Assembly (NCBI GenBank): GCA_024663395.1
Contig: JANFAH010000022.1
Coordinates: 62,001 to 126,000, forward strand
Direction: 5' to 3'
DNA from: Pisolithus tinctorius
Lineage: Eukaryota; Basidiomycota; Agaricomycetes; Boletales; Pisolithaceae
Length of the DNA stretch: 64,000 nucleotides
Shown: positions 20,295-34,098 of the stretch, in pieces
Position numbering within the stretch: the first letter of the stretch is position 1
How the letters are laid out: every line of letters starts with the position of its first letter
Program-made: the position numbers and the translations under genes
The notes under the pieces: model-generated
Told to the model about the DNA's origin: nothing
The model's database searches: none
What the model saw: the letters and a program-made list of their open reading frames with translations, nothing else

Positions 20295-23200
20295 ATGGAG
20301 TCGATGTCAGGACTGAGAAGCGTCTTGTTGACGGCACTCAGCTCGCGCGGGCACAGCGAACAAGAGCTCTTTGACGAGCTTATGTTCCACAAATCTCGGC
20401 TACAAAGTCTCTTTAATGTAGGCCCAAGTTCATCCCAGGAGCAACGAGAACTACAGAGCGGTGAGCCTAATCTGTCACTTTTCGTCATGCATGCATGTGT
20501 AGACGTGTAACTCGCGTTTTTCAATCACTAGGAAAAGTTACCCTCAATGGCAGATCACTCGCTGTCAATGCAGACTTCGCCCAACAAACAATATTCCTCG
20601 CCCAGCAGCTCAAATGTTCTGAGAAATATGTCGCTAGCATTCTGCACTCGATAATGGCGGAGAACCCCAACGTAGACTCTGTCGGTGCGATGGAAGCTAC
20701 TGTCGTCGAATTCCACAAGAGACGACGCAATCTCATCGACTGTCTGCGGTTCCTGTTCGAAGCTGCCGAGCTAGCACAGTCGTCGGACGCACCGAGGTTG
20801 TATGTCAGGTTGGAAGCGTTTCTGAGGCAGGAATTGGTGCAGGCGGTTAAGGTTGATGGAAAGGACGCCACGCTGGCCAATCGACTGTTCAGCACAATCG
20901 AATCGTTGGGTAGTACCATCACCGAAGCCTACGCCGCTAAGCAGTCTGCTACCAGCAACACCGTACCACCCAGTACAAGTAAGTCGTCACTATCTGCGGC
21001 TGACTGCGATTTTCACTCGTAGCATGTACAGCCGCTCAGCCCAAACTTGGCTTCGACATCCTAAATGCGCGTTGCGACTCTCTGAAATACGAGCGTCGAC
21101 TTTTGTCCACAATTTACTACCAAATCGCTCGTCTTGGGTATTTCTCCTCGGCAGACGTTCAGAAGGCGATAGACTGGCTATCCACCAATCCGAATGACTC
21201 CATAACCTTTTACATCTTCACCGCCGTCCTCACTGCCTTTGACCCCGCTGACCCCCAGACATACGGCGGCAGAGTTCGTCGCAGCCTTGCAGTAGACAAG
21301 TCTATGATCCACTATATGAAGAACAAGTTGGGACCTGCTCTCTGTTGGAAAGACTCGAGCCTAAAAGCTGTTGTTGCACTTAAGTGGACGCTGTTCATGA
21401 CCGAGGCACGTCACCGAGACCCGTCTTTGGAGAATCAAGAGGGTTTCAAGACTGAAGAGCTCGAATCCCGAATTTGGGACGCGGTTCAAGGTGACGCATT
21501 CACCTACCTCGTCGCCGCCCTCATCCAGCTCCAGAGGAGGTCCCACGGTTCCCTCCCCAGCCTGTATGCGCACCTCGTTCAGCTTACTCCAGAACAGGAT
21601 CAGCAGCGGGAGCCGCCTGCGGATGAATTCCAACCCGCCGTCCTCAACGTCTTTGACGTGCTTGTCAGGTCTTTGATTGCGTACGCGAGCTCGGAGCTGC
21701 GCAAGATAAAGCAGAGGCAAGAAGATGTACTTGCAAGCGCGCGAACGGACCGCACGCGGATGTTTAGGTCAACTGCGACTTCCACAGGCGATGCTGAGGG
21801 CCAGACTCCACCACGTAATGATATTGCGACGTTATACACATTCATTGGTATCCTGTATTCGACTCTACCCCCTGAACGTGCTCTGCAATTCTGGGGTGCG
21901 ACTCCTCAAACCGATGGACGGCGACTCTCCTACATCGAGATTACGGAGTTATCTTCCGGGAAGCTTCCTTCGTTCCTCCAGTGGGCCGTCTGGTCCACCC
22001 AAGTTAGGGACATCAGTATGATGACGGCGTTGTACAACATGCTCAGCGGTCTTGCCAAAGGACAGCAATGCAGCGAGCTCGCATATAACTTCTTGGCTCG
22101 CGGTGGCTCGGAAGTGATACCTGGCAGTAGTCTTCCCGCTGCGTCTGGTTCGGCGCACTACAATGCAGGGCAGGTCGTATCTTGGACAATGATTTTCTCT
22201 CTCCTCGAGTCGTGGGCGACACCTGCACCCTCCGCGCGCGCGAACCACCCCCCCCAGCAGTCTCTTTCTACAACGTTCGGTCCATTCGGTTCGCAGAGCC
22301 ATACGGCATTGCAACCACCCGCGTCCCAACCTGCGCCACAGATCGTAATTGGACCTAAGGAGGTCCTTCTTGCACAGGCCTTCCTCCGCCTGTTATCCAC
22401 GGTTGCATTCCACGCGGTTTCAGTCCGCCTCGCCGTCGCAAATACCGCGCAGTTTCGTGCCATCCCAACACTTGTATCTCTTATTCCCCTCGGCATCCCT
22501 CTTGAGTTGAAAGGCGCTATATTCGATGCGCTGGCGTCCTTCTGCGAACCCGGCGCTGGATCTGCGGGTGTCGAGTTGTGCAAAACAGTATGGACGCTTA
22601 TGGAGAGGTTGGAGGTCATCAATGTCCGTGCAGGTACGAGTGCCGGAAGGGTTGGGGGTGTCATGCTCCCCCCAGTCAAGGGCGTAGAGGTGGAGCTGGA
22701 CGAGGTTGAAGCAGTCTACAAGTTGTATCCGGCTACGATTCCATTCCTCAACCTCCTCAGTACATTGTTGCATACGCCAAAGCGTCTCACACAGAAAGCT
22801 CTTCTTACCGATGCGGAATCTCTTAATACGATCCCCGACAACCTCGGTCAACCATATCGCGTACCCGGCATTGGCCCATACATCAGTTTCGTCATCGACA
22901 ATGTTTTCGCCAACATACCTAGGAGGGAATACTTGCACCGTTCTGAGCGTTGGCAGATGAACGATCTTTGTTTGAAATTCGTGGAGCGGGCTCTGGCTAG
23001 TTGGGAGGTGGAAAGTCTGGTGAGGCTCGGAGAGGAGGGCGTGTTGCGGCGGGAGAACGTCATACCGCTTCTCAATCATCCAGGCTATGACGTGATCTCG
23101 CGACTCTTGACCAACTCGCCATTGCAGGCAAGTATCCTATCGTATATCGTTGACGGCGTCGAAGGGTTCGAGAAGGATCTAACGGAAGAAGAGCCTGGCT

Positions 23201-26200
23201 TGCGAAATACGATCGTGCGCGTCCTGCGTATAGCCCAGCGCGTTCTCGAGGTTCAGGACATATTCTTGGATGTTCTGTTACCTGTCCTTAGTGAGCTCGA
23301 CGGTGTGCCTTTAGCAGCGAGCGTCCAACCACGCTCTTACTACACGCGGTTCGACCAGGCACTGGCCTATGGGTCACAGTATATTCCCGCGCTCGCAACG
23401 TACGTTTTGTACCCCGCATACCCCGAACTCGTACTCCTTGCGGTCAAAATCATCGCAGAGCTCGCGCGCACCCTGCCGGTCCACACTATGCTGAATCTCA
23501 TCGAACGTAGCAACGAATCAGAACGCATTCTGAGCGGATTCCGACAACTACTGGAAACGGATTCCCTGGACGACGTAGAAACGGCTGAAGCATATGCAGA
23601 GCAGGTCACCGGTGCTGGTGCCCCCGACAAAGAGACACAGGAGTCTCTTGACCAGGCCATTCGAAGCGCCGTCCTCAAACTGCTCGTGCAAAATACCCTC
23701 CCAGACCGCCCTTATCCTAACATCGCCCATTTCTTGCTTTTCGGTGGTTCGGAAGATGGCTATCAGATCCAAGACTCTCATGCGCTCGGTGCACACCGCA
23801 CTTGTTCTCATGTAATCCTTGATCTGGTAAACGCTGGTGTACCACCAGCAGGGGGCGGAGGGAGGGACCGAGACCGTGCGCTACTGGCGCCTACCGAACC
23901 ATTGTTCACAGTACTCCCAGCGCTAGCCGAGAAGTGCTACCGGATCATCTATAATTTATGCGTGCATCCTCGGACGTCGGATCCCACGATGCGATACTTA
24001 CGGACTCACGAGGACTTCTTCGTCCGCCATCTTGCGGCAATACCATCCAAGGTTCCTATGGCTTCCGTTGAGCCACTCATAGAAGTGCTGTACAACGACG
24101 GTGCGCGTGTACTGACGAACGTTCCGACTGTCCGTGCGTTCACGGGGCTGCGTTCACGAATTTTGGATCTCGCTGCTCTGGAGCTGCATGTATTGACGAA
24201 CAGGGGACACTTCAAGGGGGTCCTTAATATCCTGCAGATCCTTTACGGAACGGAGAGCCTGCGCGACGATATGGACGCAGAATGGGAGGACCGAATGATC
24301 CAACCTTTTAGAGATATCGGACAGTCGCAACTACGCATCATCGAGTTCGTACAGTCATTGAGCTTTGATTGGTCGGATAGCCTTGCCGTTCATCCTGTCG
24401 ACGTTGAGCTTCTTGCTACGCTCAACCTTCATTCGTGTATTCGCCTCGACGCAACCGGCTGCGAGATCGTCGACAGATCGGCACTCTTATCACTCCTTAC
24501 AACTGCATCTCGCTCGCTTCACGCGCAAGGGCAGATTGCCACGACGTCGCTAGCGGAGAAATTGAATTCGGAGACAACATACATTCTTGAAAGTTGTGCC
24601 GTTGAAAACCATCGACGGGAAATCACCCACGCCGTCGCCAACGGCTACGAATCATGGCGCAGACTACTGGACATGACACTCATGAAATGCTTCAACAGAC
24701 TTCCACACGATCGACGCGAAAACATGCTATTCGACCTACTGCACGTTCTTCCCGCTCTCATTCGATCTGACGTACAAGAACGGACGTCAATTTTACTTTC
24801 GGAGGCGATCTTGACGGTGATCACAAAACTCCGAGAAGATCGCAGTTACCAGATTATGCTCCAGTCCGCAGGAGGCGACCCCAAGGCTGGGTCGTTGCCT
24901 GAGGAACGACTATATGCTCTCCTACGTAACATTCTAGAGTGTATCTTGGACAGCGATCGTTCGGAGCTCGTTCGCGGTAATCTCTACGCATGCTTGGTCA
25001 ATTACCTCCATCTTGTCGCTGGTAACGATCGGTCGCCCCGTTCGGAACCCTCTTCGGATGTCGTCAGCAGGCGCTCCATGTCTCTCTCGTTATCGGTGGT
25101 GAGCGCGCGGGAAGACTTGTCGCTGTCAGAAAGTCAGTCTGCCCGTTCGGCTACGCCAACTCCCGGAGGTAGAGCAGCTTCGCATATTTCCAATCTGGAG
25201 GGCGGCTCGCTTTCGGTGATGAAGAACGTGACGGAGCGATTAGTTACTACGATATCCCGCGACGCGACTGATGGTACGGAAGTGTGGAAGACGGTCGCGT
25301 TCATACTGTTGGACTCGCTCGTTCACCTCTGTCGCGCAGAGAAGTCGAGGACACTGTTGACGACGCTGGTTCGGTATGGTTACCTGTCGAGCTTTGTGCG
25401 AGGTTTGAAGGAGACAGAGACACAACTTCAGCATGTTCTAAAGCCTGATCCAGGTAAGAGTTACATTGCGAGCATTCTTTACGTGTTGATATAGTCGGTT
25501 GATGGCGGTTTTTTCAGACGACCTGAATCCTCTCTACGTATACGAGGCCAAAATGGCACTGTTCATTCGCATGGCACTGTTCAGAGCGGGTGCAGAACGA
25601 CTGCTCGAAGCGCAGATACTGCCAACGCTCGCACAGTGTGAATTCCTGGACACGAGACCCGAAGCCGACCAGTCATTCATGGGTTCGTGTTATACTTATT
25701 CGTCGATTTTGATCGCTACATGTCTTACTCCTTCCCGTAGACCGTGATTCCTTCCTGCCATCTGCGATTCAGCGGTACCATCAACTTTTCATGCCGGCTT
25801 TGCAACTAGTGGTGGCCATGCTAGCTTCACTCGGCATTAAACACACGACTGCAAGCCATCAGGTGAGTCGAACGAGGTTTCCTCCTGCTCAGACAACCGG
25901 ATCACTTTACATCTGTGTAGGCTCTGGACTTCTTGTCGAACCACCGAGATACTATCATTATCATGCTCAAGAATGATTCTGACGAGGTCGGATTGTCCTA
26001 TGTCGAAGAGGTGCATCTTTTGGTTACGCTCAGCGGAAGCCTCCTACCCTACGTACCCAAATCGGAGCTAGTAAGTGGTCGTATAAGACGTGTCTTATCG
26101 CCCGCTAAACGGCAAGAAAATAGGCGTCCATGAACACAGGCTTCGGCGGCATTCACGGTGCAATCCTGGGCTTGGCTGCAAGATGCCTGGGCAACGAAAA

Positions 26201-27180
26201 CTGGAGCGCGTTTGTGAAGCCTCAGACAGATACCGAGGTGCTTCACGCCAGTGTCCTTGCACCAGGGCGATCTGAGAGCCGATTCGATGCCACGGTGCGG
26301 CACAAGCTGCTGTTGTTGCGGGGAGCAGTCATCGAGTATCTCGGTGCGGCGAGCGATTTCACTGGCATGTGTCTTACCACTACAAATGAAGATGGGCTTC
26401 TGAGGCGTGTTCGATTTTTTTTCCGTAGAGCCGGAGATCACTTTGGTCCTTTCACCAGTTCTGTCTGCACCTCGCCACGATGAGCGGTCATCAAGATTCG
26501 TGGCTACGATCCCCACAGTTGGCGAAGCTATTGAGGCCCTGAACGACCTCAGCAGTGATCTTACTGCGACGTTGAAGCAGATTGCCGATTTATCAGCGGA
26601 ACTGTCCTCGAGGGACCATATCCGTGTGGACAACATCCAAGAGGTGAATGATATTTGGCGGTTATGCTTCGTATGCTGACATATATGCTTATAGATCGTG
26701 CACATCCCCGATCTCGCCTTCCTCCAGGACCTCGATATGACTCAAAAACGCTTATTGATCCGTCAAGGACATGCACGTCTCAAAACTGAGCTACAGGACG
26801 AGGTAAAGACAGCACTGAGTGCTCTCGAGATGCTCCTCTTACTGCTCTGGCGACATCTCGCGAGTTACGCCGAAACCGACCCAGCACACCCTACTGCCCC
26901 GCAACCTCCTAATCTGAAGTCGTCCATGCGTCTTCTTCCTGCACCTGACAGGGAATCATTCAAGGCAGAGGCTGGTAAGAGGCTTGTAGGCCCGTTGATG
27001 AAGGTGTCTGCTTTGGATCTGGTGAGCAATTTTCAGAAAATGGTGATGGTTTGCTCATTGACGACCGCTTCAAAGGATGCGGAAACTGTTGGCACCGAGT
27101 GGCAATCATACCAGGGTTACATCGACATCATGTCGAGGCGGTTGAGGGATACAATCGGGCTGCATGATGTGCTCGAGTAG
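20295..27180 (+). CDS. NUP192: Inner-ring nucleoporin Nup192/Nup205
   Basis: A large alpha-solenoid scaffold of the nuclear pore inner ring, which binds Nic96/Nup93 and Nup53. Exons are 20295-20460, 20532-20978, 21023-25453 (4.4 kb), 25518-25682, 25741-25862, 25921-26070, 26124 to 26343 or 26364, 26429-26643 and 26695-27180. Either choice for exon 7 gives a complete frame (2,133 or 2,140 residues), long for the family's roughly 1,700-2,000. Family landmarks are the start LRSVLLTAL..EQELFDELMFHKSRLQSL, NADFAQQTIFLAQQLKCSE, RRNLIDCLRFLFEAAE, then ARLGYFSS..AIDWLST and TFYIFTAVLTAFDP. The C-terminal exons carry LALEMLLLLLWRHL-like helices. Residues of about 1,540-1,590 are a low-complexity Ser/Arg insert (SLSLSVVSAREDLSLSESQS). 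The start is the first ATG of the conserved N-terminal helix. Confidence 0.95.
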
Positions 27181-27470
27181 GTGAGCCAACTGGCCTGAAT
27201 GGATGTTTTTGTTCCGCCGGGTTCGCTCGAGGTAGTTACACTAAAACAAAAGAAGCCCCACCAGTGCTTCGCTCCACATAAATGCACTTCTGTAATTTGC
27301 AGTAGAACCTTGTCCCTTTCGAAATGGAACGTATTTAATTCTGGGAATGCAGCGATGCATAGTTCTCGAACAAAACATATTGGCGCATTATAGATGGCGA
27401 AACGCGAATAAATATCAGTGAAATTAGTTACAGCGGTGAGAAATAGTGGGCAGTAGGGAGTTCGGGGAAG

Positions 27471-28471
27471 TTAGACGGGAAGGAGGCTCCCTGCACCTCT
27501 GAGAGCGACTTGTCCACCAAAACGGAGGGTTTGGGTACCACCTGGGAAGTATGCAAGTACATAGGCAACGAGCGCGACAACCTACGATCCAAAGGAGTTC
27601 AAACTACACGAACAGAGGACAAGATGATTGGCACCATACCTGGACTATCCCAGCGATCAGGGAACCCAAGTATGATTGTGCCTGTAAGGCCGTAAGTGAG
27701 CAATGGAACGTTCACATCGACGAGTAACGGGTGTAGAGCTTACCCCGAGCGAGAAATACAGCGTAAGCCCTAGGCTAGAGAAGTAGACTGCGGAGAAAGG
27801 TAGTCGCTCTTGAGAGAGCAGGTGTTTGATGTGATTGATTGGTCCGACGAGGATCGAGAAGCTGTTTATTGGTGGTTAAACATCTCGGATCGGTCGATTC
27901 TGCAAGAACGGTGACCCACCCAATCATGACCAACAGACTTCCCATGCTGTGAAGGCAAGAAAGAACACATAGGGTGTAAGTGAACACGTTCCGCATTTCG
28001 GCATGGAATGCGCCGCACCTAAACGCCAGAGCAAACTTCGCTGGGCGTACTGGGAGCCATGGCAGTCCCATGAACGCAAAAAAGAAACAGACAACCGCTC
28101 CAATCAAGCATGCGCCGAATCCCAATAACCTAGCATACATATCAACCAACGCATGGAACACGGCATCGGGTTTGACAGCGACAGGTTGGGATGTAAAACG
28201 TCATTCCCTAACAACTTTCCAGGGGAAGTCATTCCACCAACCTGTCCCATCTAGACAACGCAAACCACGCCTCCTCTTCGTTCGACCGTTCGCCCGACCT
28301 TAGTGGTATGTAATCGCCTGCGACGGCGTTGTAGAAGCGGGAGAACGCCGAGGGTTGTTGCTGTTGTTGTTGCTGCTGCGCATGCTGGGAGTCGTCAGTC
28401 ACACCCCTCGCCCACCGGAATTGGGACAAGTTGGATCGAAAGCTTTGTTCTGTTGTCTGTGCAGGAGCCAT
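27471..28471 (-). CDS. SFT2: Vesicle transport protein SFT2
   Basis: A tetra-spanning Golgi membrane protein that assists retrograde endosome-to-Golgi traffic at the t-SNARE Sed5 step in yeast. About seven exons are visible on the minus strand, the first at 28242-28471 and the last ending in TAA at 27471-27473. The protein begins MAPAQTTEQSF and has an eight-Gln run (28.36-28.38 kb). It then runs through RLLGFGACLIGAVVCFFFAF and LPVRPAKFALAF, a short exon SMGSLLVMIG, then SILVGPINHIKHLLSRERLP and FSAVYFSSLGLTLYF (the SFT2 signature), and ends VVALVAYVLAYFPGG..LRFGG. It is convergent with NUP192, with 290 nt between stops. Poly-Gln is not a conserved part of the family. Confidence 0.88.
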
Positions 28472-28559
28472 TTGTGCACCGTGTGTGCTTGGGTGGTCAA
28501 TGCGAAGTTGGAGTGCGAGTTGGGGTGGACAATCGTGACTGGCCGAGCTCCAAATGCGG

Positions 28560-29450
28560 ACCGTAAAATTGACTACTACCATGGACCCATTGCAAAACTT
28601 ATGAGCGCGAATAGAATCTTAATTAAAGAAGCCATACGGTTCAATCATTTTGATTCCGTTCAGAGTCGTATATAACTCAAGGTACGCCAGAGTGCACCAT
28701 AGTGCAGCGCCACGCCTGTTCCATGGTCGCCAACTACAACAGACGTCACACCGCATATCCAAGACCTCGCTAGGTAATTTGCCCCTGAACGCCTGTGATT
28801 ACTCGGTCCTTCCACAGACGCAGTGACAGGGATCCATTGCATGGTATTGGAAAAGGATACTACAGCTAGCAGCCGCGTACATATGGACTGCAGAGCCGCA
28901 CGTGGACAGGTCCAGACCACGCAAGACTTTTTCCGGCCCTCCATGGAACGGTATGAACAACGGATCATCATCAGATGAAATGAAGTGTCCCAACTCAAAC
29001 GGAGTAGTGCACCTTTGGAGTCGTCTCGAGACCAAGAGTGTTGATTGCAGACGTACAAATCTTGTAAGGCAATGGGGCGAGAGCGGTTGCAGAGAGAACA
29101 CGAGTCAAAAGATGGGTTATTCGCAATGTTGTATTATCGGGAGGTGCTTTGAGAAACGAAAATCGCACCCGTCGAGAAAGATTTTGTCCAACCAGTACAT
29201 GATACATTCGAGCACGCGGCCACGCCTAGCCCAGGTCGACGATGAAGTCGTGCGGCAGAACAGGGAGGGTACAACTGTATTAGTCTTCAGCAAGGTTGGT
29301 CCCCGAATTTTTCGACCGCAACAGTGAAGTATGCGTTAGTATTGGACTGGCAAACGAAATCAACGGGCGCCAGAGCTTCCTCTGGCATCTTGAACTCGGG
29401 CAATGTCCTGAGATGAGTAACTGAGGTCATCGCAGATTCTTTCGAAGCAC
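28560..29450 (-). pseudogene. Unrecognised gene fragment 1, paralogous to 38.48-39.33 kb
   Basis: The minus strand encodes PEFKMPEEALAPVDFV then SNTNAYFT near 29.30-29.40 kb. The copy at 39.18-39.28 kb encodes FNIPEEAPAPVVDLV and SNASAYFTDASK. Further downstream both copies keep a related order of blocks, including GTGACAGGG..ATCCATTGC against GTGACAGGGGATCAATTCC. Conservation at amino-acid level between diverged copies suggests a real, probably multi-exon gene family. No single exon is long and frames are broken, so at least one copy is dead. The function is unknown. Confidence 0.4.
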
Positions 29451-29610
29451 TATTTGTTTTCGTGTCTGTTCCTGAGGCCTTGGCTTGTGGTTGCAGTCGC
29501 CCCTTGAGCTCATCTCGGATTACAGAAAGATAGGTGTTGCGCCTCCATCTACCATTACAAGGCCGGACAAGGAGACTCGTTACATTGAAGAATCAGCCAA
29601 TACATGTTGA

Positions 29611-31986
29611 CTGCATCGTTCTGGTTAACATCACTATTGTCATCCACAAGTTGAATTTATCCAGACGAAGGTCAAAAAACATACTTGCCAATACCCGTGT
29701 CTGCTAAGGTGCTGATGTGGAGGGAGCTTGGGCACTGGCACTCAGATCGTCGATAATGGGAGTGGCTCTGGCCGTACCTGACTGTGACCACTTGGCTTGT
29801 TCGGCAGCGCGAGCGGCAAGCAACAGTCGATGTTTCGAAGTGCCCGCCCTCGCATCACGCATGATCCTGAGACAGTGTGTTCAGCAATTCAAAAAATAGA
29901 CGCCATATGAGGTCGCTTACCGCTGCAGGTGAGTTTGATTGTCATCACAGTCTATATACTCTACCGAATCCATAATCGCAGAAATCTCCCATAAACCCTG
30001 TTGACAATCGTCACTACGATGATGTTTGAGTGTGAGATCACTTGCCCTAATATTTCCTTCCTTCCAGATGAAATCCACAACCTGAGCCATATCAAATACC
30101 CTCTATGGAGCCGAGAAGGTTGGCTTGCCTTTGGTAACGCTTGGTTCGCTTCTGCACAGATCCCACACCAACAGAGCCATAAGATCTATTAACAAACGGA
30201 TCATCCTGAGCACAGAAAGGTAACGACTTGATACTGCCCTTACCTTTCCCGTCAAGTCCTCCTCCAGTGATCGTTTCTCGTCGTCGTCCTCTGTGGCATC
30301 GACTTTCTCTTGGAGCACATTTATTTCCTGTACCATGGAAGGAATGTCAAGTTGTCTACATATGACATTTAGGACGTGAACTACTGAATGTCAGTAGATA
30401 TGGTACTGACCTGTCATGTTTGTGGCCTATTTGATCTGTCACTCTGGAGCCAGGAAACAATAAACGGCAGTCCACCGGTAGCAATGCCAAGTAATGAAGG
30501 TACTCACAAGTTCTCATGTTCATAGGATGCGGTGCCAAAGGTAGTGGTTATCCCTTCCAGTAACTTTTTGTAATTGGAATCAGCTCCTGCTCTTTTTTTG
30601 TCGATGGCAACACTCACACCAGCACTCAATGTCTGTTGTATGGAGTTTGACTCGCATTCCACCTTTTGCTTTTCATCAGTATACCGACGTGGCGAGTCAC
30701 GCCATGCACAAAGTATTTGGCACCGCCTGCGCAAGAGAGGTAACACGACGTCAGAGTGCAGGTCTTGCGCCGCATTGGATTGCTGGTTGCTCTTAAATGG
30801 GTTACACGTCATCGTCCAATTCACACCTGGAAGTTTTGGTCTGCATCCTAGCAAACCATCTTCTAAAACCACAATGTCAATTTGCGCACCAACATATTTG
30901 GTATGATGCGCCGACCTTCTGTACTGCCTATAGAAACTTCGCTGATTGAATCGGTTTCTACCATCAAAGAGAGCCTTGTGAAGAACGTGATGTTGCCGAT
31001 CTACATTCAATAGAGGGCGTGAATGGAACGAGCCACTAGAAAGATGAATGCGTACATAGTTTTTGAGATACCGGAGACCAAACACGTCAGAGAAGAATTC
31101 GATCGCTCTATCTTTCTTCTTTCCATCCTGTTGAAATCATAAGGGAAGTTTGTTTATTTTATAGAATTGTCTGACGTACTGAAGGCTTATGACGATGTCC
31201 AGTTATTGTAGGTTGACACTGCAAATAGTGAGGGAAGTACAGACAGAGCCTTGTTGAGGAGGTACCATATTCACGAGGGCATAAAAGTGCTCCCTACATC
31301 GCGAAACACAGTATCAGTAACATAACACAAGTGATTCCATGGGCTTACCGAATACTTTTAAATTGTTCCCTTCTCTGTGCGCAAGGCGGTTCTCCTCTCC
31401 AAACTTGTGGGCTTGCGATGGCAGAGTGGAGTCACAACCGAAGGTTCTGTGGCGTGACTACTACTGTCTGGCACCGAATCTGACACTCGAAGTCATAAAA
31501 ATAAACAGGGCAGGATGTCGTACAGAAAACTCACTGTCTCTTCGTTTTCTGCCAATGCCAACTCCATAGAAATCTAAGCATTTTACGACCGTTATCACCA
31601 AACATTTTCCCACAAGACGAGTAGACAAGGCTTTCAGGAGTAGCACAAAACATTCATTCGCGGGAAGTGAGAGGCCCCTCGGTTGACACAGTGCCAAGTG
31701 TTTGTGCCCATCATGATACGCTATGTCACCGGATACATAGGAAACCACAGGGCAGTAAGCTGAGTCCATAGGATCGATTCCAAGGGCCACCATATCCTCG
31801 AATATATTGCCAGTGCGTTTGAAATTGCCATTGAGGTAGTCGCCATAATCACCCAACTGTTCATCTTGGGCTCGAGTCAAACAGAAAGGGATGCGGCATG
31901 ACGTACCACAATTCTGTGACCAGAAAACTTGTCAAACCGAGTCAGCCACCCATCCAATTCCATAGAATAAGAATGGTGAACTGTAT
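29611..31986 (-). other. Region downstream of HET1: probable 3' exons or second gene of the HET cassette
   Basis: Minus-strand coding pieces follow HET1 in the same order as after HET2: GLMNTVHHSYSMELDGWL with RFDKFSGHRI (31.92-32.02 kb), GDYGDYLNGNFKRTGNIFED through LLLKALSTRLVGKCLVI (31.58-31.86 kb), a 193-residue frame at 30504-31085, EINVLQEKVDATEDDDEKRS with LMALLVWDLCRS (30.10-30.34 kb), and AGTSKHRLLLAARAAEQAKW (29.78-29.87 kb). HET-family proteins often continue in this way after the HET domain, so the simplest view is one long spliced gene. A separate downstream gene is possible. This copy lost about 17 codons that follow VSYVSG in the HET2 version, so it may be degenerate. Confidence 0.5.
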
Positions 31987-34098
31987 TCATGAGACCCGGC
32001 ATATCCAGACCGCTCCAACAATTCTACGGTGATACAAGTGTGAAGTCCACGCGCATGGTAAAGGGGAGAAAATACCCACAGACGTAATTGTCCATGCACG
32101 CGGCCCATCACAACAGCCAGGACATTGGTCGACATCGACCATAATCTTGAAATTGTCTGTCTCCCATCTACCCCAGATTACTCTCGCACACCAAATTGAT
32201 TGCGGGAGGTGGGTATGCTTAATGAAGTAGTCGTGGCAGTGCCCATAGTCATGTTCTTGTTTGGGCATACTCCGAGCATGTTCCGCACGTGCATTCCACA
32301 TTCGATCGTATATTCGCGAGGTAAAGTCTGGCGATTTCCAGTCTTCCTCTTCGGATGCGAGGCGCTCATCGTTGATGACATGCACCCACCCTTGGCCGAG
32401 GTAATATCCAATTCCAACTGCAAAGTGAGACCTGGTATCGTTGTTGGCGTAGACTATGACAATGAGATCATTTGTAACGGATGAAAGTGCGACAGTATCG
32501 CCTGTGAACTCGCGCGGGAAGGTGCCGCAGCGGGTGAACCCACGGTATGAGGCATTCTTGTCGTCCAGGAGAAACTCACAACGCATTTCATTTTGATGAT
32601 GGGATAGATAGAGTGTCCTGAACTCTGGATACGTCCTGAGAATGTTTGTAGTGCCAAAAGTCCTGTCAAAGCTGGTCCCAGGGGATATCAAGTCGATTGT
32701 GACGAGACGCGAACCATGGCTACATGCCAATGTGGCCCTGAAAAGAGACGGGGAGTCGCTAGAGGGGATGACGGGCAGCCATACTTGGATGCCCGCGTTA
32801 CTGACAGTAAATGTTCGAAACTGCCGGGAGTGCGCAGCGTCACGCAACGCCGCGAGTTTGCGCCGATGTGTCTCCGCGTCGTTTCTGAGGCCGTCGAGTT
32901 CAAGTTTGTTCTCAATGTAATTCTTTAATAGTCTGTGGAAATCGTCGGGTTCCATCTTCTTGATGGAGACACAATCCCGAAAGTCGCTCGGATCCTCTGC
33001 CAGGACACTGCCCGGCCGTGGCTTCCATGGGTCCCATGCGAATATGCTGTGATCGCCCGATATGCGGATGATTTCCAGCTGAAGTCTGTGGAATGCCTTT
33101 TTGCCCTCGCCGTACAGCATGGGCATGTTCACTCCAAACAGCCCCATCAAAGAATACGCCCGGTCTTCCGAGCGCGATGTCTGCCGGTCGGCAGCCCACG
33201 ACATGATTTGTGCGATGCTGAGACATTTCGCAGTCAGACCATCCCTTAAAACTTCCAAATGAATGCCCGTTATCCTCTCTAATGTCGGTGCAAGGTGCCG
33301 TTTATTGCCAATGGGTGCCCAGTCTCTGTTGAAGAATTCAACTCGCTTCGGTGCGATGAGTTCTTGTAGCGTCCAGCCCCGTGCAAACCACTCCGGCCAA
33401 CCGTGAGAGTTGCCAAATTCATACTCGCTGTTATTTTGTTCGATAGGGAAGGCTGACTCGTGGACGTCATTGAGGTACGCATAGCAGACCTGTGCGTTTC
33501 GATACCACCGATACATTGAATTAATAGCCTCCGAGAGTTCCGAACTGCTCCGCTTATCGATGCAGCAGGTATCGATCCACAACCACTTGTAGCCATCCTT
33601 CATAGCTTGCTGGCAGCTCTTGATGATCTTTTGATAGCCGTAGCGCTTCCTGACTTCGTCCCTCTTCCATTCCTCCATCTTCGTGAGTCCGGTCATCTCT
33701 TTGTAAGTGACCTCGACCCCCCAGCGGTGTGATAGTATGGCATAATGTGTGGTCTCGTCATCAAGCTCCTTAGAGCTAGTTCGGTAACGAAGTCCCACAA
33801 AGAATCCAGGTGAAAAAACCCAAAAAAAAGTCCCAGGCCTTCATGACATAAGCATACAGAGTTCAAGCGGAGCTCCAATTTAGGAGGAGACGTAGGCGAT
33901 ATCGATAACCACAACACAACTGTCATGGCTGACGAGTCGGGCGTAACTAGGAACCTGATGGGTGGGGATCCTCCTGATGCTGCAGACGACGAGACCGAGG
34001 AAAGGCGCATCAACATCAACGACGACCACTATTGACGCCGCAAACTCCTCATTCTTATCCTCATCCACCATCACCTCCAACTCTTATCCCTGCTACTC

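Noticed and set aside
26344..26428. Third GC-AG intron in NUP192 (GCATGT donor at 26365)
   Set aside because: A normal GT donor at 26344 gives the same phase, so a GC donor is not required. The two options differ by seven codons.
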